Shown here piece by piece: positions 45,934 through 55,346 of a DNA stretch of 64,000 nucleotides. Location of the stretch: NCBI RefSeq assembly GCF_002029235.1, contig NZ_MZGV01000016.1, forward strand, positions 22,254-86,253. Reading direction: 5' to 3'. A program made the translations under genes and the position numbers. The notes beneath the pieces are model-generated. The model searched no databases and was not told the origin of the DNA. It was given only the letters and a program-made list of their open reading frames with translations. Each line of letters opens with the position of its first letter. Position 1 is the stretch's first letter. The DNA is from Clostridium oryzae (GTDB lineage Bacteria > Bacillota > Clostridia > Clostridiales > Clostridiaceae).

Positions 45934-47010
45934 TTGAAATCTAGAAAAGCCATGGCATTCATGTTTTGTGGTATCCTTGCAATTTCTATATTTTCGGGCT
46001 GCTCTAGGAGTAAAGCTTCGTCAAAAGAGGGTGTACTAGTTAAAGACGGTAATGAACTAAATGTGTTTAACTGGTCCGAATATTTACCTGATAAAGTATG
46101 GAAAGATTTTGGTAAAAAGTATGGTATTAAGGTTAAGTACACCACATATTCTTCAAATGAAGAGATGCTGGCAAAGATAATGGCTGGCGGAGGTCAATTT
46201 GATGTTTCGGTGGCATCTGACTATATGGTAGATGCTATGAAGAAACAGAACCTGGTAGAGCCGATTGATTACAAAAACATTCCTAACTACAAAAATATAG
46301 GGAAGCAGTTTAAAGGCTTATCATTCGATAAAGAAAATAAATACACCGTTCCGTATATGTGGGGAGCAGCAGTTGTAGCTGTGAATTCAAAGAAAATAAA
46401 TAAACAGGTTACAACCTATGCTGATTTGTGGGACAGCGCATTTAAGAACTCCATGGTAGTTTTAGATGATGAAAGAGCTCTTATTGGCATTTGCCTTAAG
46501 AAACTTGGATATTCTTTTAATGAAACTGATCCAGCGAAGCTTAAGCAGGCAAAGGAGGAATTCCTTAAGCTTAAACCTAATATAAAGATGTACGATAGTG
46601 ATAGTCCAAAGACCGCACTCGTAAATGGCGAAGCTGCCGCGGGATATGTGTGGTCTGCGGAAGCGGTGCTTGCACAAAAAGAAAATCCGGATTTAAAAAT
46701 ATACTTTCCAGAGGAAGGCTTGTATTTGTGGCAGGATAACTTTATAATTCCGAAGGATGCAAAAAATAAAAAGAATGCAGAGCTTTTTATGAACTACATT
46801 TTGGATCCAAAGGTAAGCGCCTCAATAAGCAAAGAATTTCCATATGCTAATCCGAATGAAGCAGCACATAAGTATATAGACAAAGATACTATCAATAATA
46901 AATCCCTATATCTTGATCAGAGTATAATAGACAAGGGAGAGCATCTAAAGGATTTAGGCGATGCAATAAAATCGTATGATGATATTTGGACAGAAGTAAA
47001 GAGCGAATAA
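45934..47010 (+). CDS. potD: Spermidine/putrescine-binding lipoprotein
   Basis: 358 residues from TTG 45934; GGGAGATG at 45919-45926 is correctly spaced for it and includes the ATG at 45925, which is therefore not the start. A lipoprotein signal peptide ends in FSGC (Cys about residue 23), anchoring it to the outer membrane face. The mature part is a two-lobed periplasmic-binding fold: LNVFNWSEYLPDKVW, VKYTTYSSNEEMLAKI, and VPYMWGAAVVAVN. It delivers polyamine to PotABC. It is placed last in the operon, after the aminotransferase, an order different from the usual potABCD. A terminator follows. Confidence 0.94.
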   Translation: MKSRKAMAFMFCGILAISIFSGCSRSKASSKEGVLVKDGNELNVFNWSEYLPDKVWKDFGKKYGIKVKYTTYSSNEEMLAKIMAGGGQFDVSVASDYMVDAMKKQNLVEPIDYKNIPNYKNIGKQFKGLSFDKENKYTVPYMWGAAVVAVNSKKINKQVTTYADLWDSAFKNSMVVLDDERALIGICLKKLGYSFNETDPAKLKQAKEEFLKLKPNIKMYDSDSPKTALVNGEAAAGYVWSAEAVLAQKENPDLKIYFPEEGLYLWQDNFIIPKDAKNKKNAELFMNYILDPKVSASISKEFPYANPNEAAHKYIDKDTINNKSLYLDQSIIDKGEHLKDLGDAIKSYDDIWTEVKSE

Positions 47011-47011
47011 T

Positions 47012-47050
47012 AAAAATGATTCAGCCTGTTGAGACTGAATCATTTTTATT
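47012..47050. terminator. Bidirectional terminator between potD and the DnaI-like gene
   Basis: AAATGATTCAG and CTGAATCATTT form the stem, with A-rich and T-rich flanks on the two sides, so it can end transcription from both directions. Confidence 0.88.
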
Positions 47051-47056
47051 TAATAA

Positions 47057-48040
47057 TTATGGCTTTATAGAGTGCATATTTTTGGTAACACGTATGTCAT
47101 CACCATAGAACTTGCATAAGCTGAAATTACCGAAAAGTCTTGATGTAATTCGCTCAGAATAAATGGATAACAATTCCTTTAATGAATAATTCGTTGATAC
47201 CAAAATCTTGGATTTTTTTAACAGCCTTTTATTTAGTATATTAAATAGTTCGGTCTTGGAGAATTCGCTTATCTGTTCAGTACCAAGATCATCTATTATA
47301 AGTAAATCGCAGCTTACCAGAAGATCCTGTATAGCATCGTTATTTTCAAAACGGATGGATCTTAGATTTTGCATAAGCTCTTCGGCAGTTCGATAGACAA
47401 CAAAAAAGCCTTTGTCAAGCAGATCCTTTGCTATACAGTGTGATAAAAATGTCTTCCCAGTGCCAGAACTTCCATAGAAGAGCAGATTCTCGCTGCTGGA
47501 AGAAAAGTTTTTTATGAAGTTAATAGATTTTGACACTATCTTCTCCATATTTCTTCTTGGGCTTTCCGGTTCTTCGCCAGCTCTGCGTGTTGAATAAAAT
47601 TCAATATTAAAATTATCAAAGTTATTATCCATAAGCATTTCACTAAGTTCTGAATTCTTATAATATAGTTTTACAAGCTTCTGTCTGTAGCAGCTGCACT
47701 TACTTGAACCTATATAGCCAGTGTCTTTGCAGGCAGGACATTTATATCGCAGATTCAAATAGTCTTGAGTGTAGCCATTAGCTACTAGAAGCTCACTTTT
47801 CTTTACACGCATATCAGTGATTTTATTTCTAAGCTGTTTTAAAAGTTCATCTCTGTTTTCAACTTGTTTCATAGAACTTATAGCGAGTTCCAGGCAAAGT
47901 TTTCTTATATTATTATCAATTGCAATCACTTCTGGAACTTTCTGCTGAATCTCTTCTTTTCTTTTTTCCAGAGCTGTTTTTTCATCATTGCGTATATTTT
48001 CATATATACGCATAATACTTTCATGATAACTGTTTATCAT
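47057..48040 (-). CDS. dnaI: DnaC/DnaI-like helicase-loader ATPase
   Basis: 327 residues. The N-terminal ~110 residues are helical and contain a zinc cluster (CPACKDTGYIGSSKCSCYRQ). The AAA+ domain has Walker A YGSSGTGKT, Walker B LLIIDDLG and a sensor region ILVSTNYS with an arginine finger near ERITSRLF. It should load the replicative helicase at the origin. The start codon overlaps the stop of the DnaD-like gene by one base, so both are made from one transcript. Confidence 0.9.
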   Translation of the reverse strand: MINSYHESIMRIYENIRNDEKTALEKRKEEIQQKVPEVIAIDNNIRKLCLELAISSMKQVENRDELLKQLRNKITDMRVKKSELLVANGYTQDYLNLRYKCPACKDTGYIGSSKCSCYRQKLVKLYYKNSELSEMLMDNNFDNFNIEFYSTRRAGEEPESPRRNMEKIVSKSINFIKNFSSSSENLLFYGSSGTGKTFLSHCIAKDLLDKGFFVVYRTAEELMQNLRSIRFENNDAIQDLLVSCDLLIIDDLGTEQISEFSKTELFNILNKRLLKKSKILVSTNYSLKELLSIYSERITSRLFGNFSLCKFYGDDIRVTKNMHSIKP

Positions 48041-49017
48041 TACTTATCCCACCCTAAAAGTCTTTTTTCTAAAGAATCAAAATCATAGTCACGCTGTTGA
48101 AAATTGTTGAAATTGTCCTGCTTATTTTTATTGTTTTTAGAAAAGTTCTTCTTATAATTGAAACTTTTATCCTTAGTTTCAATATCTTGAATAGTTTTAA
48201 GTCCATCTTTATTCCAGCTTGATAAAATAGCATCTATATACTTAAAATCCGCCCTGCTCAGCCTGTTGAAACATATATCACAAGCTTTCATAATTATCTC
48301 TACCTGAAAGTTAAAAGTATTTACCCATTTATTTAGCATATCTTCTTGAGGTTTCATTATTTCCCCATCTTTGATACCAAGGTAATTTAATATTTTCTTA
48401 TATTTAACCCACTTATCTTCATGTTTCTTTATAAAGGATTGAGCTTCTTCTACAGAGGTTATATTAGCATCGTGCCATGCAATAGCTACCTTTTCGATAT
48501 ACCTATAATCATTTTTACCTTTTGAAGAACAATACTCGATAATAAGAAGAATTATTTCAGGAGAGAAATTAAAGTCCTTCTGCCAACCTATATAAGTAGA
48601 AATTTCTTTTGGCCCAAGAGGTCTCCCTACTAGCTTTTCTATTTCATGCAGCATATCCTTTATGCTGGAATTGTTAAGTTCTTCTAAAAGATTTAATTCA
48701 GATGAATCTTTTGAATTGATCTCAGAGATTTCAAGAATTTCTATACTATAATTTCCCAGCTTATCTATAGGCACAAAATTAAGAATCCCTTCTTCATTCC
48801 AGTAATTTAATGCATTCATAACATCAGATTCAAGAAGATGGAGCATAGAAGCTAACATTGTTGAATTAATACCAGCTTCTCCATTTAGAGCTAGTTTTAA
48901 AATCATCAAATATACTTTTACAAATTCTCCTCGGGCTTTAGGCATAAATTTTTCTATAAATAAATTATTTATCAGAGTGTATTGTGCGGCAGACTTTTTA
49001 AACATAAATGTACTCAT
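48040..49017 (-). CDS. dnaD: DnaD-domain replication initiation protein
   Basis: 325 residues from ATG 49017 (AAAGGG nine bases upstream); a TTG at 49026 is less likely. An N-terminal winged-helix part (about 25-115) is followed by two copies of the DnaB/DnaD C-terminal helical domain: the first with YRYIEKVAIAW, the second with FKYIDAILSSW. A lysine/asparagine-rich tail ends the protein. Such proteins help remodel DNA and recruit the helicase loader, encoded next. In this genome the promoter is separated from the gene by a complete MITE-like repeat. Confidence 0.88.
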   Translation of the reverse strand: MSTFMFKKSAAQYTLINNLFIEKFMPKARGEFVKVYLMILKLALNGEAGINSTMLASMLHLLESDVMNALNYWNEEGILNFVPIDKLGNYSIEILEISEINSKDSSELNLLEELNNSSIKDMLHEIEKLVGRPLGPKEISTYIGWQKDFNFSPEIILLIIEYCSSKGKNDYRYIEKVAIAWHDANITSVEEAQSFIKKHEDKWVKYKKILNYLGIKDGEIMKPQEDMLNKWVNTFNFQVEIIMKACDICFNRLSRADFKYIDAILSSWNKDGLKTIQDIETKDKSFNYKKNFSKNNKNKQDNFNNFQQRDYDFDSLEKRLLGWDK

Positions 49018-49046
49018 ACCCAACAACCCTTTCTTTGTTTTAATTA

Positions 49047-49411
49047 TAAATAAATTGCGAACTAAATGCGCTAGACGGAATAGTTTAGAGAAAATGCATT
49101 AAATAGGTGTGAGAGTAAAGAGTAAAGAGAAAAGAGTAAAGTGAAGGTTAAAATTCAGCTGGGCTGAATTTTGATTGTATAGAGACTCTTAATTATTTAG
49201 ATAATTTTTTTGTAATACTAGGTATAGTCTTAGTTTTCAGAAAGTTATTTGCCGGTAATCAGATTTAAATTCTCAGAAATTCTGCACAGCAGAATTTCTT
49301 CCTTCACTTTTCTCTCTACTCTTTACTCTTTTCTCTTACCTATTTAAAGCATACTCTAACTGCTAAATATTATCTTCATTTAATTCACTTTCTTGGTTCG
49401 CAATATATTTA
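49047..49411. repeat. MITE-like repeat family A, copy 3 (full length)
   Basis: About 365 bp. The left end AAATAAATTGCGAACTAA is the imperfect inverse of the right end (49393-49411, TTGGTTCGCAATATATTTA). Same internal hairpins and purine/pyrimidine arms as copy 2. It lies entirely between the dnaD start codon and its promoter. Confidence 0.88.
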
Positions 49412-49412
49412 A

Positions 49413-49441
49413 ATTATAACAAAGTGGAGCTATTAACTCAA
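49413..49441 (-). promoter_or_regulatory. Promoter of the dnaD-dnaI operon, outside the MITE-like repeat
   Basis: On the minus strand TTGAGT (49441-49436), 17 bases, TATAAT (49418-49413). Transcription would start at about 49406, inside the repeat's terminal sequence, and copy the whole repeat as leader. Confidence 0.7.
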
Positions 49442-49531
49442 TTAATTATCTTACAGGAATATTTTATGAATAAAAAGATAAGTTTTGTGGAAATATAATT
49501 GAGTCGTTGAAAAATGGAAGGAGCAATATAA

Positions 49532-50056
49532 ATGGTAAAATATATACATAATAGGAATAAAGTATGCATAATGCTTATTATATCTATATTGACTTTTGCT
49601 TTTATTAACGAATCGAATTGTATTACTGCATATGCATTACAAGATGCAAAAAATAGAGCTAACTATATGTATAGTAATAAACATAAAAAATCTATGAAGG
49701 TTCCATCAAGAGGAGCTATAAGTTCTTATTATGGAAAGAGATGGGGTAAATTTCATAAAGGTATAGATATTGCAGCTAAAATGGGAAATCCTATATATGC
49801 AGCAATGGATGGAAAGGTTGTGTATTCTGGATGGATAAATGGATATGGAAATACAGTGCAACTGCAGCATAATAAAGAGCTTATAACTCTATATGGTCAC
49901 TGCAGTAAGCTGTGTGTAAAGAAGGGAGACAATGTTAAAAGAGGAGACACAATCGCTAGAGTTGGAAACACAGGAAGAAGTACAGGACCACATGTCCATT
50001 TCGAAGTCAGAATAAACGGAAAAGCGGTTAATCCATATAGATATATATATAAATAG
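49532..50056 (+). CDS. Secreted M23 (LytM-type) peptidase
   Basis: 174 residues. A signal peptide or anchor (about 10-35, VCIMLIISILTFAFINES) is followed by a short linker and one M23 domain (about 65-170). The zinc ligands are in HKGIDIA and in HVHFEV, with GHCSKL between, so the site is complete. It should cut peptide cross-links of the cell wall or of the spore cortex; the small size without LysM or coiled-coil parts is typical of sporulation or minimal endopeptidases. GGAGCAAT precedes the ATG. Confidence 0.9.
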   Translation: MVKYIHNRNKVCIMLIISILTFAFINESNCITAYALQDAKNRANYMYSNKHKKSMKVPSRGAISSYYGKRWGKFHKGIDIAAKMGNPIYAAMDGKVVYSGWINGYGNTVQLQHNKELITLYGHCSKLCVKKGDNVKRGDTIARVGNTGRSTGPHVHFEVRINGKAVNPYRYIYK

Positions 50057-50103
50057 TTAAAAAGGTTAAAAATCATAAGTTAGTTAGAACCTACACTGAC
50101 TGA

Positions 50104-50185
50104 TAATCAAGAATTAAGAATGATAAATGAGAGATTAAATTTAAGCATTCATTCTTAACGCCTCATTCCTCATTCTTAATTGATT
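50104..50185. repeat. AT-rich inverted repeat between M23 and S8 genes
   Basis: AATCAAGAATTAAGAATGA on the left pairs with TCATTCTTAATTGATT on the right; the middle contains TTAAGCATTCATTCTTAA. No T run follows, but it may end transcription of the two convergent genes. Confidence 0.5.
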
Positions 50186-50191
50186 ACAGTC

Positions 50192-51388
50192 CTATTGAGG
50201 AAACAATTTATCTATATCTATTTTTCCATTGCCTTGAACTGCTGTTGGTAAGTCAAGGCTAGTACAGGATAATTTCAATAGAGATAATATATCTTTGAAC
50301 CTTAATTTACTATTTTCCGATATAAGACAGGCACATAAACCGCTTATGAACGCTGCAGAGCATGAGGTACCCGTGTACACAGTGTAAGGTTTGGTGAGTT
50401 TTGGAGGAAAAAGCCTTACTCCATTCCTTTGAGAAACGTACGATGTATTACTGTTTAACGAACAAATATCCACACAAGCTGCACATAGATTTGGTTTATG
50501 CACTTTAGAAACAGGACCCTGTGATGAATATAAGTAAGGGCTGGCAGCAGCTGTAGTATCAATACCTGATACTGTTATACAATTTTCTAATATAGCTATA
50601 CCACGTATAGAACCTTCCATATTTCCTCTAGAACCTGAGGGGACTATAGGAATTATATTTTTATCTATAAATTTCTGAAAGTATATATCAAAATAATGGA
50701 GTACATTAGGAGAAATATCAAGCAATTCAAACGGCAGACATGCAACTTTGATGTTATAGTTTTCTGCATCTTCCAATATCCTTTCAAAACCTGAAAAAAT
50801 GTCAGAAATGAAGCCGCGTCCAAGTGAATTGAACGCCTTAATTGCATATAGATGGCTGCCAGGGGCAATGCCTTTATACATATCATTCGAGGAAATGCCG
50901 CTGCCGCATATTATTCCAGCCATAAATGTACCGTGACCATTATCATCATAAGGATAGCTATAATTGTTTATTAGATCTATAAAATTCTTAATCTTTTTAT
51001 TAGGAAGCTGCAAATCTTCATGAGGATACACTCCGCTGTCTATGAGGGCCACTCCAATATCTTTTCCAGAGGAATATTTCTTTCCGCGAAAATTTATAGA
51101 GTTTGCAGCATGTACGCTTGAACCGCATAAAAAAGCATAGCTGTCTAAGAATATACCCTCAATTTCTGGATACTCTACCAGCTTTTCAAGGTAAGGTGAA
51201 GATATTATGGCACAGATCATATTTATAGATGGAAGCATGCTCATAACAATTCCTTTATGAGAAGTTATCCTTTTACAAACACTATCCAAAAGAGAGCTGC
51301 ACTTAATATTCACTCTGTATTTTTTATATATATTATTGTTTAAACAGTATTTCAGATTTGAATCAAATTTGTTTCTAATAAAAAACAT
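50192..51388 (-). CDS. Subtilisin-like (S8) serine peptidase
   Basis: 398 residues. The catalytic triad is complete: Asp in VALIDSGVYP, His in DNGHGTFMAG and Ser in GTSCSAAFISG. The order D-H-S and the ~110-residue N-terminal part fit the subtilase family. No signal peptide is visible, so it may act inside the cell, as do several clostridial and Bacillus subtilases, including spore-protein-processing ones. The N-terminal region may act as an inhibitory propeptide. The substrate is unknown. Confidence 0.9.
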   Translation of the reverse strand: MFFIRNKFDSNLKYCLNNNIYKKYRVNIKCSSLLDSVCKRITSHKGIVMSMLPSINMICAIISSPYLEKLVEYPEIEGIFLDSYAFLCGSSVHAANSINFRGKKYSSGKDIGVALIDSGVYPHEDLQLPNKKIKNFIDLINNYSYPYDDNGHGTFMAGIICGSGISSNDMYKGIAPGSHLYAIKAFNSLGRGFISDIFSGFERILEDAENYNIKVACLPFELLDISPNVLHYFDIYFQKFIDKNIIPIVPSGSRGNMEGSIRGIAILENCITVSGIDTTAAASPYLYSSQGPVSKVHKPNLCAACVDICSLNSNTSYVSQRNGVRLFPPKLTKPYTVYTGTSCSAAFISGLCACLISENSKLRFKDILSLLKLSCTSLDLPTAVQGNGKIDIDKLFPQ

Positions 51389-51536
51389 AGCAACCCCTTA
51401 TAGTATATAAAGAATTATCCATATAATATATGAATCACTTGATAAATATTAGAACAAGTTGTATGATTTTAATGTAATTTCACTATTAAGGTTTCTAACT
51501 ATATTTATAAATCATGGATTGAAAGGATGAACACAT

Positions 51537-51728
51537 ATGCCATTAATTGATTATAAATGTCGCAAATGCAGCAATGAGTTTTTTGAACTTGTAAAAGATG
51601 CTTCGGAAAAAAGAAACTGTCCTAAATGTGGAAGTGAGGATACCGAAAGAGTATATAAGGGAAAGTTTTATGGAAAGAATGGCGGAGGCTGCAACGGAAG
51701 TTGTTCAGGCTGTTCGGGATGCCACTAA
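51537..51728 (+). CDS. FmdB-family zinc-ribbon protein
   Basis: 63 residues. The start MPLIDYKCRKC and the second pair CPKC are the FmdB-type zinc ribbon, found in putative regulators; the C-terminus is a Gly/Cys-rich tail (GGGCNGSCSGCSGCH), common in this group. It could bind metal or nucleic acid; no function is proven. GAAAGGA precedes the ATG. It converges with the DMT transporter gene with a gap of only seven bases. Confidence 0.85.
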   Translation: MPLIDYKCRKCSNEFFELVKDASEKRNCPKCGSEDTERVYKGKFYGKNGGGCNGSCSGCSGCH

Positions 51729-51735
51729 GACGCGG

Positions 51736-52167
51736 CTAACATTTATATTTAAAGACGACAATTCCAATAATCATTATTATAACTCCAATAATCTTTTGAA
51801 TACCAAAGGTTACTTTATCTGAATCAAATAAACCAAAGGCATCAATAAGTGCAGCGGCTGTAAGCTGTGCTATAAGTATAACTGATACAGCGCAGGTTGG
51901 ACTGAGCTGTCTTATTGATTTCATAACAGTAAATGTTATTATCACTCCTAAAATACCACCTGTTAAATAAAGTTTATTGGAAGCTTTAATGTTGGTAAAA
52001 GGCGGTTCTTTTACTAAGAACATTACTATAATACAAACAATAAAGGCTGTACCTTGAACAATGACATTAGTGTGCCAGTAGCCTATTTTTGAAGAAAGTC
52101 TAGTGTTGAATACACCCTGAACGCTCATGGAAATGCCAGCGATTGTTGCTAATAAGACATACAGCAT
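51736..52167 (-). CDS. DMT-superfamily membrane protein (DUF606/YdcZ type)
   Basis: 143 residues from ATG at 52167 (GAGGTG just upstream on the minus strand). About five membrane helices and the motif SVQGVFNTRLS near the start place it in the small DMT family. Proteins of this size probably dimerise to form a full transporter. The substrate is unknown. Confidence 0.82.
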   Translation of the reverse strand: MLYVLLATIAGISMSVQGVFNTRLSSKIGYWHTNVIVQGTAFIVCIIVMFLVKEPPFTNIKASNKLYLTGGILGVIITFTVMKSIRQLSPTCAVSVILIAQLTAAALIDAFGLFDSDKVTFGIQKIIGVIIMIIGIVVFKYKC

Positions 52168-52251
52168 TAAGATCACCTCTGATTTAAATTTATGAATTTA
52201 GTTTATCCAGAGGTAAGAAAATAATGCTGTAAATTTAAAGGGCAATTAAAA

Positions 52252-52737
52252 TTAATATCCTACGCTTTGTCTTACGTGATTTTTAGTGTTCTTTTCTATA
52301 TAACCATTTTCAATAGTGTTCTCATCAAAGCCAAGACTGTCACCTAAGCTCAGAAAATCTTCAAACAGTGTTATGTAATGGTCTGCAGAAGGACATATGA
52401 AAAAATCACTTATATCTATATACAAATTAAGAAACTGATCCGTTAGTGGAGAGTCAGATTGTTTGACTTCAACTTCTGTCTGATAAAAATCTTTCTCTAA
52501 ACCTATAGATAAAATAAAATGTAAGCAGTCTACATATTCCTCTAAGATAACTTTCGACGGTGATGGAGCCTTTAAACTCCAGTATTTAAAACATCTTGTT
52601 TCGTTAGCTAGTTCTCCAATTTCAACCTGCAAGGCAAGAACTTTTTTTTGAACCAGTGATACAGATTGAAGTTTGTGTTGATTTACTATTCTCAAATCTA
52701 GTTCTTTTTGAAGGTCTAAGAGCTTTTCAAGATTCAT
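52252..52737 (-). CDS. Dimeric dUTP diphosphatase (MazG-like, dUTPase_2)
   Basis: 161 residues, all-helical. The metal-binding motifs are EIGELANE (about 39-46) and EEYVDCLHF (about 67-75). With the FKYW segment between, they match dimeric dUTPases of the all-alpha NTP pyrophosphatase superfamily. It hydrolyses dUTP to dUMP, keeping uracil out of DNA and feeding dTMP synthesis. Single gene on the minus strand. Confidence 0.88.
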   Translation of the reverse strand: MNLEKLLDLQKELDLRIVNQHKLQSVSLVQKKVLALQVEIGELANETRCFKYWSLKAPSPSKVILEEYVDCLHFILSIGLEKDFYQTEVEVKQSDSPLTDQFLNLYIDISDFFICPSADHYITLFEDFLSLGDSLGFDENTIENGYIEKNTKNHVRQSVGY

Positions 52738-52769
52738 AGCCTAAGCTTCCTTTCATTTGAAGTTTAAAT

Positions 52770-52815
52770 TATATATAAATTGCAAGCAAATGCTATAAGC
52801 TAATTTATATATTAA
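52770..52815. repeat. Remnant of MITE-like repeat family A
   Basis: TATATAAATTGCAAGCAAATGCT resembles the left end of copy 4 (read in pieces AATTGC, GAAGCAAATGCT), and TAATTTATATATTA 20 bases later is its inverse. About 46 bp; a heavily reduced copy. The rest of the 393-base gap (52738-53130) is AT-rich and holds a terminator at 53054. Confidence 0.5.
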
Positions 52816-53053
52816 AAAAACATGTTAATTTAGGAAAATTTTAATGTAGTGTGAATTGTTAAGACTTTATTATTTCACATAATATATTTTAACGAATAAT
52901 AACAAAAAGTTAAAGTTAGGGTAAACGGTTACTAAAAAAAATTTTGAAATATTATTAGGTAAACCTAGTGTATATATTTACTGGAATTCAAATATATAGA
53001 ATGTAATGAAAAATAATACAGAGAAGAAATATACAATTATATATTTTCTAAAT

Positions 53054-53088
53054 AAAAAAAGTTATCATATTTCATGATAACTTTTTTG
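53054..53088 (-). terminator. Bidirectional Rho-independent terminator
   Basis: AAAAAAAGTTATCAT and ATGATAACTTTTTT flank a five-base loop. It ends the 2H phosphoesterase gene on the minus strand. Confidence 0.88.
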
Positions 53089-53130
53089 CTTACAAGGAAC
53101 ATCAACTAAATTTGTCCCTTTTTATTTTAA

Positions 53131-53679
53131 CTAATATTCTTTTAAATTATATGTCTTAATAGTCATTTCTTTCTTATTATTAATAGGTTTCCAAAGTTCA
53201 ATTCTGTCAATGGTAGCTAATTTATAGAAGCCATGTTTTTTTGCACGGCTGCAAGCTGAAGCGTATTCATTTTTAGACCATTCTCTGAGCGCAAAATTAG
53301 GATTTGCCAAAGAAATATGTAAATCCCAATTTGATATGGAATCTCTTACGTTGAAACCGTGAAGTTTAAGCGTCTCATTTACTTTTCGTTCTAATCTGCT
53401 GATATATCCTTTACTTTCGATTTTTAAGTTTACAGATTTGTAGGGTTCATCAAAGCATATAATATCTCTTATTTCAACCTTGAATTTTTTGTATGGATTG
53501 AATATCTTGCTTAGTATTTGATCAAGTTTATCAATGTTAGGATCACCAATAACTTCAAGCGTAATATGCAAGACCGGAAGGTTTTTGTAAAGCTTGTATT
53601 TTTTGCACATGTTTCGTTGAACGATTTCAATGTCTTTATAAGAGTTATTATCAAATAAGGCTACTAAATAATATTTCAT
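53131..53679 (-). CDS. 2H-phosphoesterase family protein (2'-5' RNA ligase-like)
   Basis: 182 residues. The two catalytic H-x-T/S motifs are HITLEV (about residue 38) and HISLAN (about residue 125), the usual spacing for the two-lobed 2H fold. Family members open 2',3'-cyclic phosphates or ligate RNA ends through 2'-5' bonds. The exact RNA substrate is unknown. Minus strand, alone. Confidence 0.85.
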   Translation of the reverse strand: MKYYLVALFDNNSYKDIEIVQRNMCKKYKLYKNLPVLHITLEVIGDPNIDKLDQILSKIFNPYKKFKVEIRDIICFDEPYKSVNLKIESKGYISRLERKVNETLKLHGFNVRDSISNWDLHISLANPNFALREWSKNEYASACSRAKKHGFYKLATIDRIELWKPINNKKEMTIKTYNLKEY

Positions 53680-53861
53680 TTCTCCCCCAATAAAAATTAC
53701 AGTTAATTTGAAAGTTTACGTATATTAATTATAACATACTTTTATGAAATGGAAAACAATAAACGTAAACGGCCTATTATTCATTAAAAAATTAAGTAAA
53801 TGGAGATAAATTATGTAAATTGTAAATGCAGATAATTACAGATTTTATATAAAATAAATAC

Positions 53862-53889
53862 TTAACATTCTATCAAGTTATGCTATAAT
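53862..53889 (+). promoter_or_regulatory. Promoter of murA
   Basis: TTAACA (53862-53867), 16-base spacer, TATAAT (53884-53889). A leader of about 140 bases follows. I see no clear structure in it or in the remaining part of the 358-base gap from 53680. Confidence 0.6.
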
Positions 53890-54037
53890 GTTATTTATAG
53901 TGAATATGATAAAATGATATTTTTATGCGTGTTGATATAACTTGCATGTTCAGTATAGAAGTATTTAAGGTTTAGAACTTATCGTTTTTAGATGAATAGA
54001 TTTCTAATTTATATAGAAGGATGGATGAAATTTAGTT

Positions 54038-55294
54038 ATGGAAAAATTAGTTATTTTTGGAGGTAACACCTTGAAGGGGTGTGTTGATATAAGCGGTGCA
54101 AAAAATGCAGCTGTTGCTATACTGCCAGCTGCTATAATGGCAAGTGAAGGAATATGTAACATAGATAATATACCTGATATAGAAGATGTACATTGTTTGG
54201 AGCGAATCATAGAGTCATTGGGATGTAAGATAAGCAGAGAAAAGAATAGTGCACGTATTGACAGCACTAATATGAATAGTGTTTGTGCTTGTACTGAGGA
54301 CGTAAGAAATATGAGAGGTTCATATTATCTTATAGGTGCATTACTGGGAAGGTTTAAGGAAGCCAGAGTTGAACTTCCCGGAGGCTGTAACATAGGGGCA
54401 AGACCCGTGGACCAGCATATAAAAGGTTTTGAGGCATTAGGCGCAAAAGTTGTTATTGAGCATGGTGTAGTGAAAGCTGAAGCAGAAAAACTTATTGGTG
54501 CTAACATATTTTTTGATATAGTAAGCGTTGGTGCTACAATAAACGTAATGATGGCAGCTACACTGGCAGAAGGCACTACAATTCTTGAAAATGTAGCTAG
54601 AGAGCCTCATGTGGTAGATGTGGCAAACTTTTTAAACAGTATGGGAGCGAATATAAAGGGAGCAGGAACCGATGTTATTAGAATAACAGGCGTAGATAAA
54701 CTAGTAGGCTGCAATTACAGTGTAATTCCTGATCAGATTGAAGCGGGAACTTACATGATAGCTGCAGCAGCTTGCGGGGGAGAAGTCGCTATAAAAAATG
54801 TTATTCCGAAACATTTGGAATCAATTTCAGCTAAACTTATTGAAATGGGTGCAGACATTATAGAGGGGGAAGACAGCGTAGTTGTGAAGAGCAGCGGAAG
54901 ATTAAAAGCTGCTAATATAAAGACACTTCCTTATCCTGGTTTTCCAACTGATGTTCAGCAGCCTATGAGTACTCTTCTTTCTGTATCTGAAGGCAGAAGC
55001 GTAATCAATGAAAGCATATTTGAAAACAGATATAAACATCTGGATGAATTAAAGAAAATGGGTGCTGAATTTAAAGTAGAAGGCAGAATAGCCATAATAG
55101 ATGGAGTTAATAAACTTACAGGAGCTATTGTGAAAGCGACAGATTTAAGAGCTGGAGCAGCAATGATTATAGCTGGACTCATAGCTGAGGGTGTCACTGA
55201 AGTACATAATGTTGAAAGTATAGACAGAGGATATCCTAAGATAGAAGATAAATTCAGAGGACTTGGTGCAGATATAAAGAGGATCACGGAATAG
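54038..55294 (+). CDS. murA: UDP-N-acetylglucosamine 1-carboxyvinyltransferase
   Basis: 418 residues, normal length. It adds enolpyruvate from PEP to UDP-GlcNAc, the first committed step of peptidoglycan synthesis, in the cytoplasm. The N-terminus has [13 protein letters not shown] with the conserved Lys/Asn, and the catalytic Cys117 is in [15 protein letters not shown] cysteine rather than aspartate there implies fosfomycin sensitivity. Clostridia often have two murA genes; this could be either. It leads a run of four genes (walJ, GerMN lipoprotein, SEC-C protein). Confidence 0.96.
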   Translation: MEKLVIFGGNTLKGCVDISGAKNAAVAILPAAIMASEGICNIDNIPDIEDVHCLERIIESLGCKISREKNSARIDSTNMNSVCACTEDVRNMRGSYYLIGALLGRFKEARVELPGGCNIGARPVDQHIKGFEALGAKVVIEHGVVKAEAEKLIGANIFFDIVSVGATINVMMAATLAEGTTILENVAREPHVVDVANFLNSMGANIKGAGTDVIRITGVDKLVGCNYSVIPDQIEAGTYMIAAAACGGEVAIKNVIPKHLESISAKLIEMGADIIEGEDSVVVKSSGRLKAANIKTLPYPGFPTDVQQPMSTLLSVSEGRSVINESIFENRYKHLDELKKMGAEFKVEGRIAIIDGVNKLTGAIVKATDLRAGAAMIIAGLIAEGVTEVHNVESIDRGYPKIEDKFRGLGADIKRITE

Positions 55295-55346
55295 TATAAT
55301 GTAAGAATTACATTATATATAGATAAAGTGAATTGGAGAAATATAT

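Noticed and set aside
51598..51822. Second open frame overlapping the FmdB-type gene
   Set aside because: It is a shifted frame over the zinc-ribbon gene and the end of the convergent transporter gene, without its own ribosome site.
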